Shown piece by piece: positions 11,922 to 22,599 of a stretch of 64,000 nt of DNA (position 1 is its first letter; each line of letters begins with the position of its first letter). A program made the position numbers and the translations under genes. Source of the stretch: Phocoena phocoena (Eukaryota; Chordata; Mammalia; Artiodactyla; Phocoenidae); assembly GCF_963924675.1 (NCBI RefSeq), contig NC_089232.1, forward strand, positions 42,696,522-42,760,521, written 5' to 3'. The notes under the pieces were generated by a model. It was given only the letters and a program-made list of their open reading frames with translations, had not been told where the DNA came from and searched no databases.

Positions 11922-12001
11922 CACACACACCACACACACACACGCACACGCACACGCACACACGCACACACGCACACACGCACACGCACACACACACACA
12001 C
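11922..12001. repeat. (CA)n microsatellite with CACACG variants
   Basis: About 80 bp of CA repeats interrupted by a regularly placed G (cacacg/cgcaca units). The CpGs in CACACG units make it a methylatable and unstable simple repeat. It produces a spurious His-Thr open frame. Confidence 0.95.
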
Positions 12002-12469
12002 TCTAAATCTAGTAGCCGAAATAGGATAGGATTGTGTGCTTTACAGCGGCTATGCCTGCCAGCAGGAGTGAGGCCGAGGGAGCTCTGTGGTGCCCCCTGC
12101 TAGTGGTGGCTGAGGTCTCCTACCGCCTTGCTGATGCTGGCGAGGAAAGACAGGCTTTGAGACTGTTTGGGGCCTGGAAGCTCAGTTTCACCTTGAACCT
12201 TCTGCTGTGTTTATTTACTCTTACCTATGGGATGTTAAAAATCCTGGGAAGAACTTTCCTCAAGGCCATATGAAGAAGCTGTGGGGAGGGGGATGAGTGA
12301 ACAATCGCATTTTCTCTTTTTCTCCTCTTCTAAGGCCCTTTTCTCCTCTTCAGAAGCCTCTTCTGTGTTCCTTTCAACTTCCGAAAGGGTGACCATGTCA
12401 TGGCATCATGTGGGGAATTCCACCAGACCTTACCAATCAGTCCCCTTCTCCCTCCCTATGATGGTTCTG
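12002..12469. other. Single-copy-looking DNA
   Basis: No gene recognised. A GC-richer 150-bp patch (12050-12190) yields a 79-codon plus frame with no domain. Confidence 0.35.
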
Positions 12470-12592
12470 TCCCTTCAGAGTAATCTGTTTAGTTTGGGTT
12501 CTGCTTCCAACCAGCCATGTGTCCTTGGTTAAATCACCGAACCTCTTTCGGTGCCTCAGTTTCCCTGTATAATGCAGACGCAAAGTACATCA
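12470..12592 (+). repeat. MIR fragment, first of a tandem pair
   Basis: 'gggttctgcttccaacca', 'gtgtccttggttaaatcacc' and 'gtgcctcagtttccctgta' follow MIR forward order (5' half and core). It is followed directly by a second MIR-like copy in the same direction. Confidence 0.6.
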
Positions 12593-12763
12593 GACTTGAA
12601 GTCACAGGATCTGAGCTCCTGTCCCAGGTTTACCCATTACTACCTCCCTGGCTTTGGACAAATCACTTTGTCTCTTTGAGCCCCACCTTTCTAATCTGTA
12701 CAAAAAGGAATAAGGAGCACTGTTTTCCACAGGTTTTATTGTTTTTATGAGGATTAAATGAGG
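12593..12763 (+). repeat. MIR fragment, second of a tandem pair
   Basis: The 'acttgaagtcacaggatctg', 'ggctttggacaaatcacttt', 'ctttctaatctgtac' and 'tttatgaggattaaatgagg' series matches MIR from near its 5' end to its 3' part. The TA/TG microsatellite at 12765 follows the 3' end directly, as often happens where a SINE tail seeds a simple repeat. Confidence 0.65.
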
Positions 12764-12764
12764 G

Positions 12765-12765
12765 G

Positions 12766-12813
<48 letters not shown>

Positions 12814-12857
12814 CACACATATATATCTACACATAAAGATATATACACACACACACG
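12765..12857. repeat. Compound (TA)n(TG)n(TA)n(CA)n microsatellite
   Basis: Bases 12765-12826 alternate purine and pyrimidine without a break for 62 bp: TA block, then about 13 TG units, then TA, CA and TA blocks. A second CA stretch ends near 12857. Such sequence can form Z-DNA or cruciforms in supercoiled DNA (known property); no function is shown here. Confidence 0.95.
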
Positions 12858-14189
12858 TGATGCGCTTTGTTCACTGTAAAGTTCTGTGTAGCTATAAGAG
12901 ATTGATATCACGATTGTTGTTTGCAGACCTAGTGATGTCCAGTCTGAGAGCCACAATGAGCTCTCCCCTTTGCTCCTACCCACTTCTTTGTTACAGCTTT
13001 GTACTAAAGCTCCTGAAGATGGATAGAGAGCCAGATTCTTTGGCTGCCTATTAAGTCAACAACCACCAGATTTTATTCCTTTCTCAGCTGTTTTGCTTCT
13101 CAGGAGATTCCTGTAAGGCAGAGGCATTACTGTGACATAGATGATTGTAAAAATAGCCCTCCCAGACCTCATAAAGAAACCCATGCTGGAACCCCATACA
13201 AGCTTAGTTCCCAAAGCTTAGGTCAGGATTTCTGTGTTTAACTTGTACCCAGAAATGCATTTTCATAAACAGAAATGAGAATTCTTTCTTGAAAGTTACA
13301 ACACACTGTTAGAATTAAAAGAAATTAGAAGGGTGTTTTCTTCCATCATGACTAGTAGGTAAGTAACTCTTCAAACAGCACTTACCACTGAAGAAACCTC
13401 ATTGAACTTCTCATCTTCTTCCTTTTCCCTCCCTGCCTTTCCTTTTTATCCTATCTCCCTCCCTTTCTCAGATACCTCTGTACTCACTTTACAAGAAGGG
13501 CTATTGTATACTGGGGGGAAACTTGACAACTTTGCCAGAGCAAACTGATTCTTCATTTTGATCCTGTCTAGCATCTCCCAGTTGGCATGTTAAAGACAAA
13601 AGCAAAAACAAAGCTGCCTCAAGCCTTTTGCAGCAGGAATCCCAGTTGCAGGAAAGAAGAATGCATTTCCCCTCCTCTGCTGTGGATGCCTGCATGCCAG
13701 GCTACCCCTCTATCTGCTCAGCTGCTCAGGCAAAGTGGCTTCCATTTGGGGAAGAACTGGCCTTCCTGTATCTATTGTCTTTGGTCTGTTTGCAAAGAGG
13801 TTTTGCCTCTTAGGTTGCCAAAGCTCTTGGGCTACTTGAGTTGCCAGTCTCCCAGTCTCCATGAAAAGAACACAAGGAGGTAAATCCCCTGAAGCATTTA
13901 AAGGGATTCTGATCTTATGCACTATCTAGAATCTGGGATCAGGGATGATTGCCTACAGGCTCTCTTGAGTCTGAAAGGAACCCATTAGGTGGTTTCTAAC
14001 TAGATCTAACAACCCTCCCACTTGCCCAGGAAATGCCAACATGCCCTATGTCTGGTCTCAGCAAAGCAGCAAAGATCACCAACTTCTCTACAGAGCACTT
14101 CTTCATCTTCTTCAGAACATTCCTCTCTCTCTCTTCCCTTATCAACAGGGTTTATTATACATAACTTACACATAATAAAGCTCAGCAAA
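12858..14189. other. Single-copy-looking DNA
   Basis: No gene or named repeat. A pyrimidine-rich tract lies at about 13408-13472. Open frames at 13500-13920 reach 98 codons without domain signal. Confidence 0.4.
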
Positions 14190-14387
14190 GGGCTTCCCTG
14201 GTGGAGCAGTGGTTGAGAGTCCGCCTGCCGTTGCAGGGGACGTGGGTTCGTGCCCCGGTCTGGGAAGATCCCACATGCCGCGGAGCGGCTGGGTCCGTGA
14301 GCCATGGCTGCTGAGCCTGCGCGTCCGGAGCCTGTGCTCCGCAACGGGAGAGGCCACAACAGTGAGAGGCCCGCATACCGAAAAAAA
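14190..14387 (+). mobile_element. CHR-type SINE (short class)
   Basis: The plus-strand copy has head 'gggcttccctggtggagcag', B-box-like 'gggttcgtgcccc', the body, and a terminal 'gaggcccgcataccg' before a short poly(A). A degraded duplication is visible as 'aaagctcagcaaag' (14177-14190) against 'aaaactcatcaaat' (14391-14404). Mismatches in it suggest an older insertion than the perfect-duplication copies. Confidence 0.93.
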
Positions 14388-14404
14388 TTAAAAACTCATC
14401 AAAT

Positions 14405-15460
14405 ATTGTTGATTTCAGAAAAAAACATTCTGATTTGTTTTTTTAAGAACATTGGGTGTAGGGTAAGAGTTGGAGGATTTTCATTCTAAGTCTCATTTCA
14501 ACTATGAAATTAAAACGTCTATAGTAAATTTGTCTCTGTGAAAGTGATTTCACTAGAGAGTAGGTGGAAGAAGGTTTTGAAGAGCAGAGGCATTCAGGCA
14601 GTGCCTTAGGGAAATAGTGAATGGAGGTAAAGTAAGTGTCAGTCTTCTTTACTGGAAAGTAATTTGACACTGAAAGATGAGAGATCTATTATGGATAGGG
14701 GCTCTTATCTCATTTTCCCTGTTAGTCTCCGTGAGAGTTGCCCAAAGTATATTCCTTGGGGCAGTGATTCTGTGACCAGCATGAGAAACATTTTGGTCAG
14801 ATGTTCTTGAGAAGCACTCAGTACTGGTTCTCCTTTCCATAGATTTGTAATGTACTCTAGCCTATCAAAAGTCCTGTACTAAAGAAAACATTTTAACTTA
14901 ATATTTCCTCAAATGCTGTTCACAGAAAGCCTTCTTTATGTGGTAAAAAATATAATACCCCATGGATCAAGTATTGGCTAATGTTGGTTTGCATCATCTC
15001 TTTCTAGGAGAGTTAAACCATCCCCAGTTTAGGCCATCGTCAAACAACCAGTATCATAATCTGTTACAGAGGAACATGAGGCAGAATTCTGGAACAGGGT
15101 CAGATTGAGGACAGATATATAGCCTCCTCCAGGGCAGGGACAGCCTTCCCAGTCACAGAGCTCCAGGGAAGAGGCCAAGTCAGGAAGCAGGATCTTCAGT
15201 GGTATCAGCTCAGCCCAAGAAGACACATCTGAGACAACGGCAGTGCTGACTCTGACACAGCTCCTGCGGTGGGAGATGCCTGGCCTTCTCCACTTACTGA
15301 CATGCTTCATGGGAAAGTGAGGAAATGCTTGCTGGCCACAGTTCCTTCTGAGGAATATGCAGGAACAATAAGACACATACCAATAGCAAACACAACCTGT
15401 TCAGATACCGTGGTAATCTTTATCACCCTTTGCACCCAGTCAAAACCTTGTAAAAGTATA
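14405..15460. other. Single-copy-looking DNA
   Basis: No gene or repeat family recognised. A minus-strand open frame at 15029-15376 (115 codons) has no recognisable domain. Confidence 0.35.
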
Positions 15461-15510
15461 TGTGTCTGGGACTGTACTGCCTACTCTGTGTCTGGAACTG
15501 TACTGCCTAC
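15461..15510. repeat. Two-copy tandem duplication, 26-bp period
   Basis: The unit beginning tgtgtctgggactgtactgc at 15461 is repeated at 15487 as tgtgtctggaactgtactgc, with one mismatch over 24 compared bases. This is a recent local slippage duplication. Confidence 0.85.
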
Positions 15511-15867
15511 CTTTTAACCTGTAAGAGTAGTATGTTTATTTGGTATGTGATTTGAGTGTTTCAGAAAGATACTAGTGAGGCTACTGACAGCCAAACAATC
15601 TAAGTCTGCACATAAGAGCAGAGGACAAATACACAAGCACATTCCATAATGGTTCATATTTAAGGAGCTGGGCCGGGATACTATTCTCATATATGAATAG
15701 CAATTGGCCACCAACCCAGTGGCCTCAGGTGGGCCCTTGCCATTGCCACTGGTATCTCCTTATAGCTGATATAGCCAAGCTACTCCTGTAACCCTGAAGC
15801 ACAGGGGTTTCCCACATGAAGCACCTCTTGACCAGGATCTTGGCTGATGAAGAAGAACCCAGAGGAT
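15511..15867. other. Single-copy-looking DNA
   Basis: Nothing recognised before the long CHR SINE. Confidence 0.35.
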
Positions 15868-16136
15868 GGGACTTCCCTGGTGGTACAATGGTTAAGAATC
15901 CACCTTCCATTGCTGGGGACACGGGTTCAAACTCTGGTCACAGAGCTAAGATCCCACATGCCGCGGGACAACTAAGCCCACATGCTACAACTACTGAGCC
16001 CTAGCACCACAACTTGAGAGCCCATGTGCCACAACTAGAGAGAAGCCTGCAAGCCACAATGAAGACCCTGGCACTGCAACGAAGAAGACCTGACATAGCC
16101 AAAAATAATAAATAAATAAATATTAAAAAAAAAAAG
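15868..16136 (+). mobile_element. CHR SINE, long class (CHRL-like), diverged
   Basis: Starts 'gggacttccctggtggtaca', keeps a tRNA-like head to about 15962, then has repeated 'acaactactgag' and 'ccacaactagagaga' units, and ends in an (AATA)n/poly(A) tail at 16105-16135. Flanks 'agaacccagaggatg' (about 15853-15867) and 'ataactcagaggagg' (about 16144-16158) look like a diverged target duplication. The divergence is greater than in the short CHR copies. Confidence 0.88.
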
Positions 16137-16159
16137 AGAGAGAATAACTCAGAGGAGGA

Positions 16160-16564
16160 GGGCTTCAGGGAATGGTCTAAGGTCAGCCCAAAGAGTTTTG
16201 TTTTTGTCTTTCAGTGTTTAGTAAGGAAATACTATTTGTTTTAAGAGGTCTATCAATGGCTTACAAGTAAAGCATGTATCACCCAATCTCCTGTCTCCTT
16301 CTGGGTCTGGTATTTTAATGAACTGTGTTTGTGTTTGTGTATGAAGAAAATGTAACTTCGCTGCTCCACATCTCATAGGCTTGTTATTATGATGAAGATA
16401 CTCTAATGCTTTGTGATCTGCAGAGCTTAGGAGGAAAACCCGAGGTTGATATATTTGGATGTGTGACAGCACATTTACAGATGAATACAAAGTTGTGATG
16501 TTCTTGTGCTAGGAGTGTGAGAGAGTCGGAGTGTGGAGTAAGGGTGCTCACATTGAATATGTGC
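16160..16564. other. Single-copy-looking DNA
   Basis: Nothing recognised. A 90-codon minus-strand frame (16218-16490) has no domain. Confidence 0.35.
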
Positions 16565-16750
16565 CCATAGTATATTCTAGACAGTCTATATATGTTATGT
16601 TATTTAGAACTAATTTTATAGAGTAGAAACATAAACTTAGAAAGACTAATGGATGTACCTAAAATTAAAGGCAGTAGAAAGTAACAAAACTAGGATTTGG
16701 ACCTGGACCCAGGACCACATGTTCCGAAGCCCATGCTGTTCCTCCTGCTG
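16565..16750 (-). repeat. MIR SINE
   Basis: 'ttatagagtagaaacataaa' near 16616, 'aggatttggacctggaccca' near 16691 and 'gaagcccatgctgttcctcc' near 16726 match the reverse complement of MIR from core to 5' end. Confidence 0.55.
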
Positions 16751-18284
16751 AATGTAACATGGACTGAATCCAGTTGGATGTTACTTTTTTATGCGTTCAG
16801 AGTCTGACTGTGATGATTTGAGGTCAGCAGGTGGTGGCTGTGAGTCCTTTTCTTGCCATTCAGTGGCTCTGGTGGTTGGGCTGTTATTCATGGGCTGAAT
16901 TGTCAAAAAAGCATCAAGAGTGGCCCTGGGAAACTGGGCCTGGCAGTGAGCCACCGGCCTGTTTCTGTCTTGATGGGAGTCTCCTTGTGTTCCTTCAGTA
17001 CATTCTAACTTTGCTGGACTGTGTCTTTCTGCAAAACACTAATTCCTGGAGAGTCCTTGCTTCTAGACGTGGATGATACAACGATAAGAGATGATATCAT
17101 TAACCATGGCTCATAATCCAGGGAAGATGCAGAACTTGAGAGACAAGGGCTCAGCCTGGAGCTTTGACCCTGACCTATGGTGCCCAGCCTGCACCTCTTA
17201 TTCTAACAGTGTAAAGTGTTTTGAAGACTAAGCTCTTTGGTCCTATGGCCTTGAGATTTTAGTGTCTGTTGATTTTCTTGGGAGAAGGATCCATGCAAGG
17301 GTAAAAGAAGATGGGGCACAGATAAGCATTTAACAAGTCATAGACCAGGAATGTCCTTTGAAGAAAGGTTCTGTTTAATTCAAAGAATTTGAGGTTGATG
17401 CTCTGACGTTTGACTTTAACTTGTTTGAACAATGGACTGAAAACAAAAATTAGCTTCGAATTTGAGGTTAAAAGATGAAGGAACAAAATTTGTAATGTGA
17501 AATTATCACCTTTAAAATATCCTACTTGTCCAGTGATTTGTCTATTGCTTTTCTCTTAAGAGCAGATGTGTTTTGGGCTTTGACTCTCAGAGTTTATGAT
17601 AAAATATTCACTGGACATTCTTATTCACTGAGAAGGAAACTGATCATGTCTTTCCAGATTTTCATTTTAAAAGAAACTTCTCTATCTAACATGGGTCACT
17701 TTTCGCTGTGCTTACAACTCTCAGAGGAGCTATTCACTCAGGAGAGAAAAAGCATAGATGCGGTCTGAATATGGCCACTGGTCTGATTAATTTCCTGTTG
17801 TGTACACATTATTCCTGAGGACGCTGGTGTGATCACACTATCTGGATATGGGCTTTACTGTTTGGTTGGAGTGTAATAATCTCTGTAAGTTCAGGTTGAT
17901 TATAAAAGGCAGGCAGAAAATGGCCTGAAATACCCTGTGGCAAGTGTATAATTCCAAGAGGAAAGTGAGGCATTTACAAAATACCTGTACGTTTCCCTCC
18001 AAAGTGGATTTACAATCCTACCCTCACCTACTAGGTGAGTCCTTTGTGAAGCCACCTGGGCCTTTAGCTTACTTTGCCCTTTACCATAGATGGATCAAGA
18101 CCTTTAGGTTTGAGGACTCTATTCCTCTCCCCACAGTGATTCTGATATGCAGTATGCTTTCAAAGTCCTGGTCTAACGCTGGTATGTATTATGCCACAGA
18201 AGCAAACGATGGATGGGAAAAGATTTTGCAAGGAAAGAAATGATGCCTTTGGAGAGTTGATTTAACATTTCTCCTCTTGCTTCA
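16751..18284. other. Single-copy-looking DNA
   Basis: No repeat or gene recognised over 1.5 kb. A plus-strand frame at 17944-18243 (99 codons) has no recognisable domain and no good start context. Confidence 0.35.
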
Positions 18285-18910
18285 TTCATTCATTTGATAT
18301 TCAAAGTTGTACTTTTCCATAGCCACTGTATGCCTTAGATTCTGATAAGTGCTAGAGATAAAAAGATTAATTAGACACTGATCATAACCGCACAAGGTTA
18401 GGATAGACGAACTGTTACCATACAGTAGAGAATTGTTTACACTGTGCTTAGGTAGTACAAAAGAGGGGGCCAGTAGAGACAGTAACTAAGTTGGACCTTT
18501 GTTAATATTTTATGAAAATAAAAATGAAATAGAACCCGTCAGATACAATTACAGACCATTTCCCCCCTTCTCACTCTCAGTCTTCTCTCTAGTAGAGGAA
18601 ACTGAGTCTGGAAGGACAAGTTAGAGTTAATCAAATACACCAATGGGAGCAAGTATTCTAGACTGAGAAAATGGTATATATCAGGCACGGAAGTGCTACT
18701 AAGGTCAATATGGCTACCAAGTATGGGAGCTTGACGGGGAGGTGGTAAGTATAGAGTCAGAGAGACAGATAATGAAGAACATCCATCTTTGGGATGTCGG
18801 TGATGGGGAGCCATGGGATCATATTAAACTTAAGAGAAAGTAACAAGCAGATTTATATTTTAGAAAGATTATTCTAGCAGAAGGGTAAAGGAGGGAGTGG
18901 AGGGACACCA
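18285..18910 (-). repeat. L2 LINE fragments
   Basis: Reverse L2 order: 'cattcattcatttgatattc' near 18283, 'gataagtgctagagataaa' near 18344, 'agtattctagactgag' near 18650, 'ggcacggaagtgctactaa' near 18684, 'gggagccatgggatcatatt' near 18806 and 'atttatattttagaaagatt' near 18851. The last parts match the reverse L2 segment 'agatttatattttagaaagatcactctgg'. Middle parts are too diverged to follow. Confidence 0.5.
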
Positions 18911-18947
18911 CTCTTACATTCTGGATAGAAATGCCAAGGCTCTCAAA

Positions 18948-19010
18948 CAGCGGTTCTCTATCCTGGCTGCATATCTGCATCACTTAGGGAGCTTTTAAAA
19001 TCCTGATGCT
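18948..19010 (+). mobile_element. MER20-like hAT element, left part only
   Basis: Begins with the hAT-type terminus 'cagcggttctctatcctggc' followed by 'tgcatcacttagggagcttt', which matches MER20. The right half is missing, and L1 sequence begins immediately after at about 19012, so an L1 insertion or deletion cut the element. Confidence 0.65.
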
Positions 19011-19011
19011 G

Positions 19012-19822
19012 GCCAGGACCAGACAGTTTTACTGGTGAATTCTATCAAATATTTAAAGAAGAATTAATGCCAATTCTCCTCACACTCTTCAAAAAAATTG
19101 AAGAGGAGGGTACACTCCCAAACTCATTTTGCTAGGCCAGCATTATCCTGATACAAAAGTCAAGTAAGGACGCTATAAGAAAAGAAAACTGTAGGCCAAT
19201 ATTCCTGACAAATATAAACTCTCAACAAAATACTAGCAAAATGAATTAAATAGTACATTAAAAGGATCATACACCACGGACAAGTAGGAGTCATCCTTGG
19301 GATGCAAGGATGGTTTGGCATATGCAAATCAATATGTATGATACATCACAGTAGAATGAAAGAAAAAATCATATGAGCATATCAATAGATGCAGAAAAAG
19401 CATTTGACAAAATGCAACATCTTTCATGATCAAAACTCTCAGCAAATTGATACAGAAGGAACGTACCTCAACATAATAAAGGTCATATGTGACAAGCCGC
19501 AGCTAACATCATACTCAGTGATGAAAGGTCGAAGCTTTCCCTCTAAGATCAGGAGCAAGACAAGGGTTCCCACTCTTACCACTCCTGTTCAATATATTAT
19601 TGGAAGCCCTAGCTAGAATAGTCAGGCGATACAAAGAAATAAAAGATATTCAAATCAGAGGGGAAAGAGTAAAATTGTCTCTATCAGCAGGTGGCATGAT
19701 CTTATACACAGAAAATCCTGAAGATTCCACTAAAAACAGTTAGAATTAATAAATTCAGTAAAGCTGCAGGATACAGACAAATACTGTATTATCTCACTTA
19801 CATGTGTAATCTAAAAAAAAAA
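19012..19822 (+). pseudogene. L1 ORF2 reverse-transcriptase fragment
   Basis: Plus-strand L1 ORF2 from the segment 'actggtgaattctatcaaat' through 'ctctaagatcaggagcaaga' and 'cccactcttaccactcctgt' to the polymerase motif. The catalytic FADD region is altered: codons at 19687-19695 read Ala-Gly-Gly where L1 has Ala-Asp-Asp. Near 19770 the sequence jumps from mid-ORF2 ('gctgcaggatac') to 3'-terminal L1 text ('tactgtattatctcact') and ends in an A-run at 19813-19822, so there is a large internal deletion. Stops and frameshifts occur throughout; it is inactive. Confidence 0.85.
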
Positions 19823-20470
19823 GTTTTCCCACTATCATTTATTGAATATACTGTCCTTTCCCCATTGAGTATGATCAGCACCATTGTCAACTATTAGTTG
19901 ACCATATATATGCTGGGGATTATTTCTTGGCATCTATTCTGTTCCATTGGTCTATGTGTCTATTTTTATGCCAATATCATACTTTTTGATTACTATATTT
20001 TCATAGTATAGTCTGAAATCAAGAAGTGTGATTCCTTCAGCTATGTTCTTCTTTCTTAGGTTTTTTGGATTATTTCGGGGTCTCTTGTTGTTCCATATGA
20101 GTGTCAGGATTGTTTTTTTTTTCTATTTCTGTGAAAAACACCATTGGAATTTTTTTTTTTTTTTTTTTTTGCGGTACACGGGCGTCTCGCCGTTGTGGCC
20201 TCTCCCGTTGTGGAGCACAGGCTCCGGACGCGCAGGCTCAGCGGCCATGGCTCACGGGCCCAGCCGCTCTGCTGCATGTGGGATCTTCCCGGACCGGGGC
20301 ACGAACCCATGTCCCCTGCATCAGCAGGCGAACTCCCAACCACTGCGCCACCAGGGAAGCCCCACCATTGGAATTTTGATAGGAACTTCATTGAATCTAC
20401 AATGGTTTTGCGTAGTATAGACATTTTAACAATATTAATTCTTCTGATTTATGAACACAAGATATTTTTC
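19823..20470 (-). pseudogene. Inverted L1 ORF2 segment
   Basis: Minus-strand L1 ORF2, interrupted by the SINE at 20154-20362. In L1 order it lies downstream of the polymerase segment at 19012-19770 and upstream of the 3' segment at 20471-21424, but it is flipped. The junction at about 20470 goes straight into plus-strand L1. This fits a twin-priming inversion during L1 insertion or a later local inversion. Confidence 0.8.
20150..20362 (-). mobile_element. CHR-type SINE (short class) inside L1
   Basis: Minus-strand copy with a poly(T) of about 21 ending at 20170 and the head at 20362. The target duplication caccattggaatttt occurs at 20139-20153 and 20363-20377 without mismatch. The L1 text resumes exactly across it, so this SINE is younger than the L1. 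Confidence 0.96.
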
Positions 20471-21424
20471 TAAGGAATACATAAAAATGACCAACAGGTA
20501 AATGAAAAGGTGCTCAAGATCACTACTCATCAAGGAAGTGCAAATCAAAACCACAATGAGATATTAACTCACACTTGTTAGAGTGGCTATCATCAAAAAG
20601 ACAAGAGATAGCAAGTATGTATGAGGATGTGGAGAAAAGAAAATCCTTGTGCACTATTGGTGGGAATGTAAATTGGTGCAGCCACTATGGAAAACAGTAT
20701 GGAGATTCCTCAAAAAATTAAAAATCGAACTACCATAAGGTCTGGCAATCCCACTTGTGGGGTGTATCCAAAGGAAATGAAAAGGGATATCTAAAAGAAA
20801 AGATATCTGTACTCTCATGTTTAATGCAGTATTATTCACAATAACCAAGATATGGAAACCACTTTAACTGATTCCATTCAATGGATAAATGGATCAAGAA
20901 GATGTGGTATGTATGTAGAGAGTGGAATATTATTCAGTCACAAGAAAGAAGGAAATCCCGTCATTTGCAAAAATAGATGACACTTGAGGGCAATATGCTA
21001 AGTGAGATAAGTCAAACCGAGAAAGACAAATATGGCATTATATCACTTAGATGTGCAATCTAAAACAGCTGAACTCATAGAAACAGAGAGTAGATTTGTG
21101 GTTTCCAGGGACTGGGGGTTGAGGGGATTTGAGGAGATGTTGGGCAAAAGATACAAAGTTCAGTTAGAAGATGAATAAATTCTGGAGGTATAATGCACAG
21201 CATTGTGATTATTAACAATACGTAGTGTTATATAATTTAAAGTTGCTAAGAGACTAGATCTTAAATGTTCTCACCACAAAAAGAGAAATGATAATTAGGT
21301 GACATAGTAGAGGTGTTAATGCTCCAGTAGTAACCATATTGCAATATATACATGTATCAAATCAACACATTGTATACCTTAAACTTCCATGATGCTGTAT
21401 GTCAATTATATTTCAATTAAAAAG
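20471..21424 (+). repeat. L1 3' end (ORF2 C-terminus and 3' UTR)
   Basis: Forward L1: 'gaccaacaggtaaatgaaaa' near 20489, 'caaatcaaaaccacaatgag' near 20542, 'gtggggaatattattcag'-type text near 20921, and 3' UTR phrases 'cagggactgggggttgaggg' near 21107 and 'atatacatgtatcaaatcaa' near 21346. It ends near 'ttatatttcaattaaaaa' at 21408-21424. The style is that of L1MA/MB-age elements shared by placental mammals. No intact frame. Confidence 0.8.
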
Positions 21425-21425
21425 G

Positions 21426-21955
21426 TGTACAATGTAATGATTGATACATGTATATATTGAAGGATGATTACCACATGTTAGTTAACACATCCATCAGCTG
21501 ACATAGTTACAGATTGTTGTGTGTGATAATAACTTTTAAAATTTACTCTCTTACATTTCAAATATACAAGACAGTATTAACTATAGCCACCATGCTGCAC
21601 GTGAGATTCCCCAGGACTTATTCATCTTATAACTGGAAGTTTGTGCCATGCACAAACTTTGTCTACTTTCAACTATTTCTCCCCACCTACCCCGACGCCT
21701 CACCCCTGAAAACCACTAATCTACTCTCTGTTTCTATGCGTTCTGTTTTTTTAGATTTCAAATATAAGTGAGATCATACAGTATTTGTCTTTCTCTGTCT
21801 GATTTATTTCACTTAGCAAAGTGCCCTCAGATTTCATCTGTATTGTCTCAAATGACTAGATTTTCTTCTTATAGCTGAGTATCTTCTTTATCCATTAATT
21901 CATCGATATGAACACTTAGGTTGTTTCCATGTCTTGGCTAAGAAGCTCCACTTTT
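21426..21955 (-). repeat. L1 3' UTR fragment, opposite strand
   Basis: 'gacagtattaactatagcca' near 21571, 'ccatgctgcacgtgagattc' near 21588, 'tacagtatttgtctttctct' near 21778 and 'tgatttatttcacttagcaa' near 21800 are the reverse complement of an old L1 3' region. The element lies tail-to-tail with the plus-strand L1 that ends at 21424. Confidence 0.75.
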
Positions 21956-22178
21956 GTGCTATTTAGCTCAATTTGGAATGTTGAGGTGAACAAATGCATC
22001 TCAAGACAAAAATCTCCCTGAAGGGCTGCAGGGAACTAGCTAGTGAGAGCTACAGGACACAAGCTGTTCTCAGAGTGCAGTCACTCAAGCCCCAGGCTAT
22101 ATGGTAACAGGATTTATTTCCTAGTAATGCAGATAACCTTTATCTGAGATGTAGGCCTTAGACTCCTCTGAGGAGCTG

Positions 22179-22193
22179 CTGATCTATTCTTTT
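22179..22193. repeat. Target-site duplication of the full-length L1, copy 1
   Basis: ctgatctattctttt, identical to 28726-28740. Confidence 0.92.
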
Positions 22194-22599
22194 ATTTTTA
22201 ACATCTTTATTGGAATATAGTTGCTTTACAGTGGTGTTAGTTGCTGCTGTATAACAAAGTGAATCAGCTATACTTATACATATATCCCCATATCTCCTCG
22301 CTCTTGCATCTCCCTCCCACCTCTCTAGGTGGACACAAAACGCCAAGCTGATCTCCGTGTGCTATGTGGCTGCTTCCCACCAGCTATCTGTTTTACATTT
22401 GGTAGTATATATATGTCCATGCCACTCTCTCACTTCATCTCAGCTTAGCCTTCCCCCTCCCCATGTCCTCAAGTCCATTCTCTATGTCTGTGTCTTTATT
22501 CCTGTCCTGCCTCTAGGTTCTTCAGAACCATTTTTTTTTTTTTTAGTTTCCATATATATATATGTGTAGCGTACAGTATTTGTTTTTATGTTTCTGACT

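Noticed and set aside
11891..12103. His-Thr repeat protein
   Set aside because: Translation of a CA microsatellite.
14190..14280. A functional tRNA gene
   Set aside because: The tRNA-like head belongs to a SINE; it cannot fold as a complete cloverleaf and is followed by the SINE body and poly(A).
20028..20420. 130-codon and similar open frames over CHR SINEs (also at 22814, 43173, 52175 and others)
   Set aside because: They are translations of the GC-rich SINE body and flanks, repeated in the same form at every copy.
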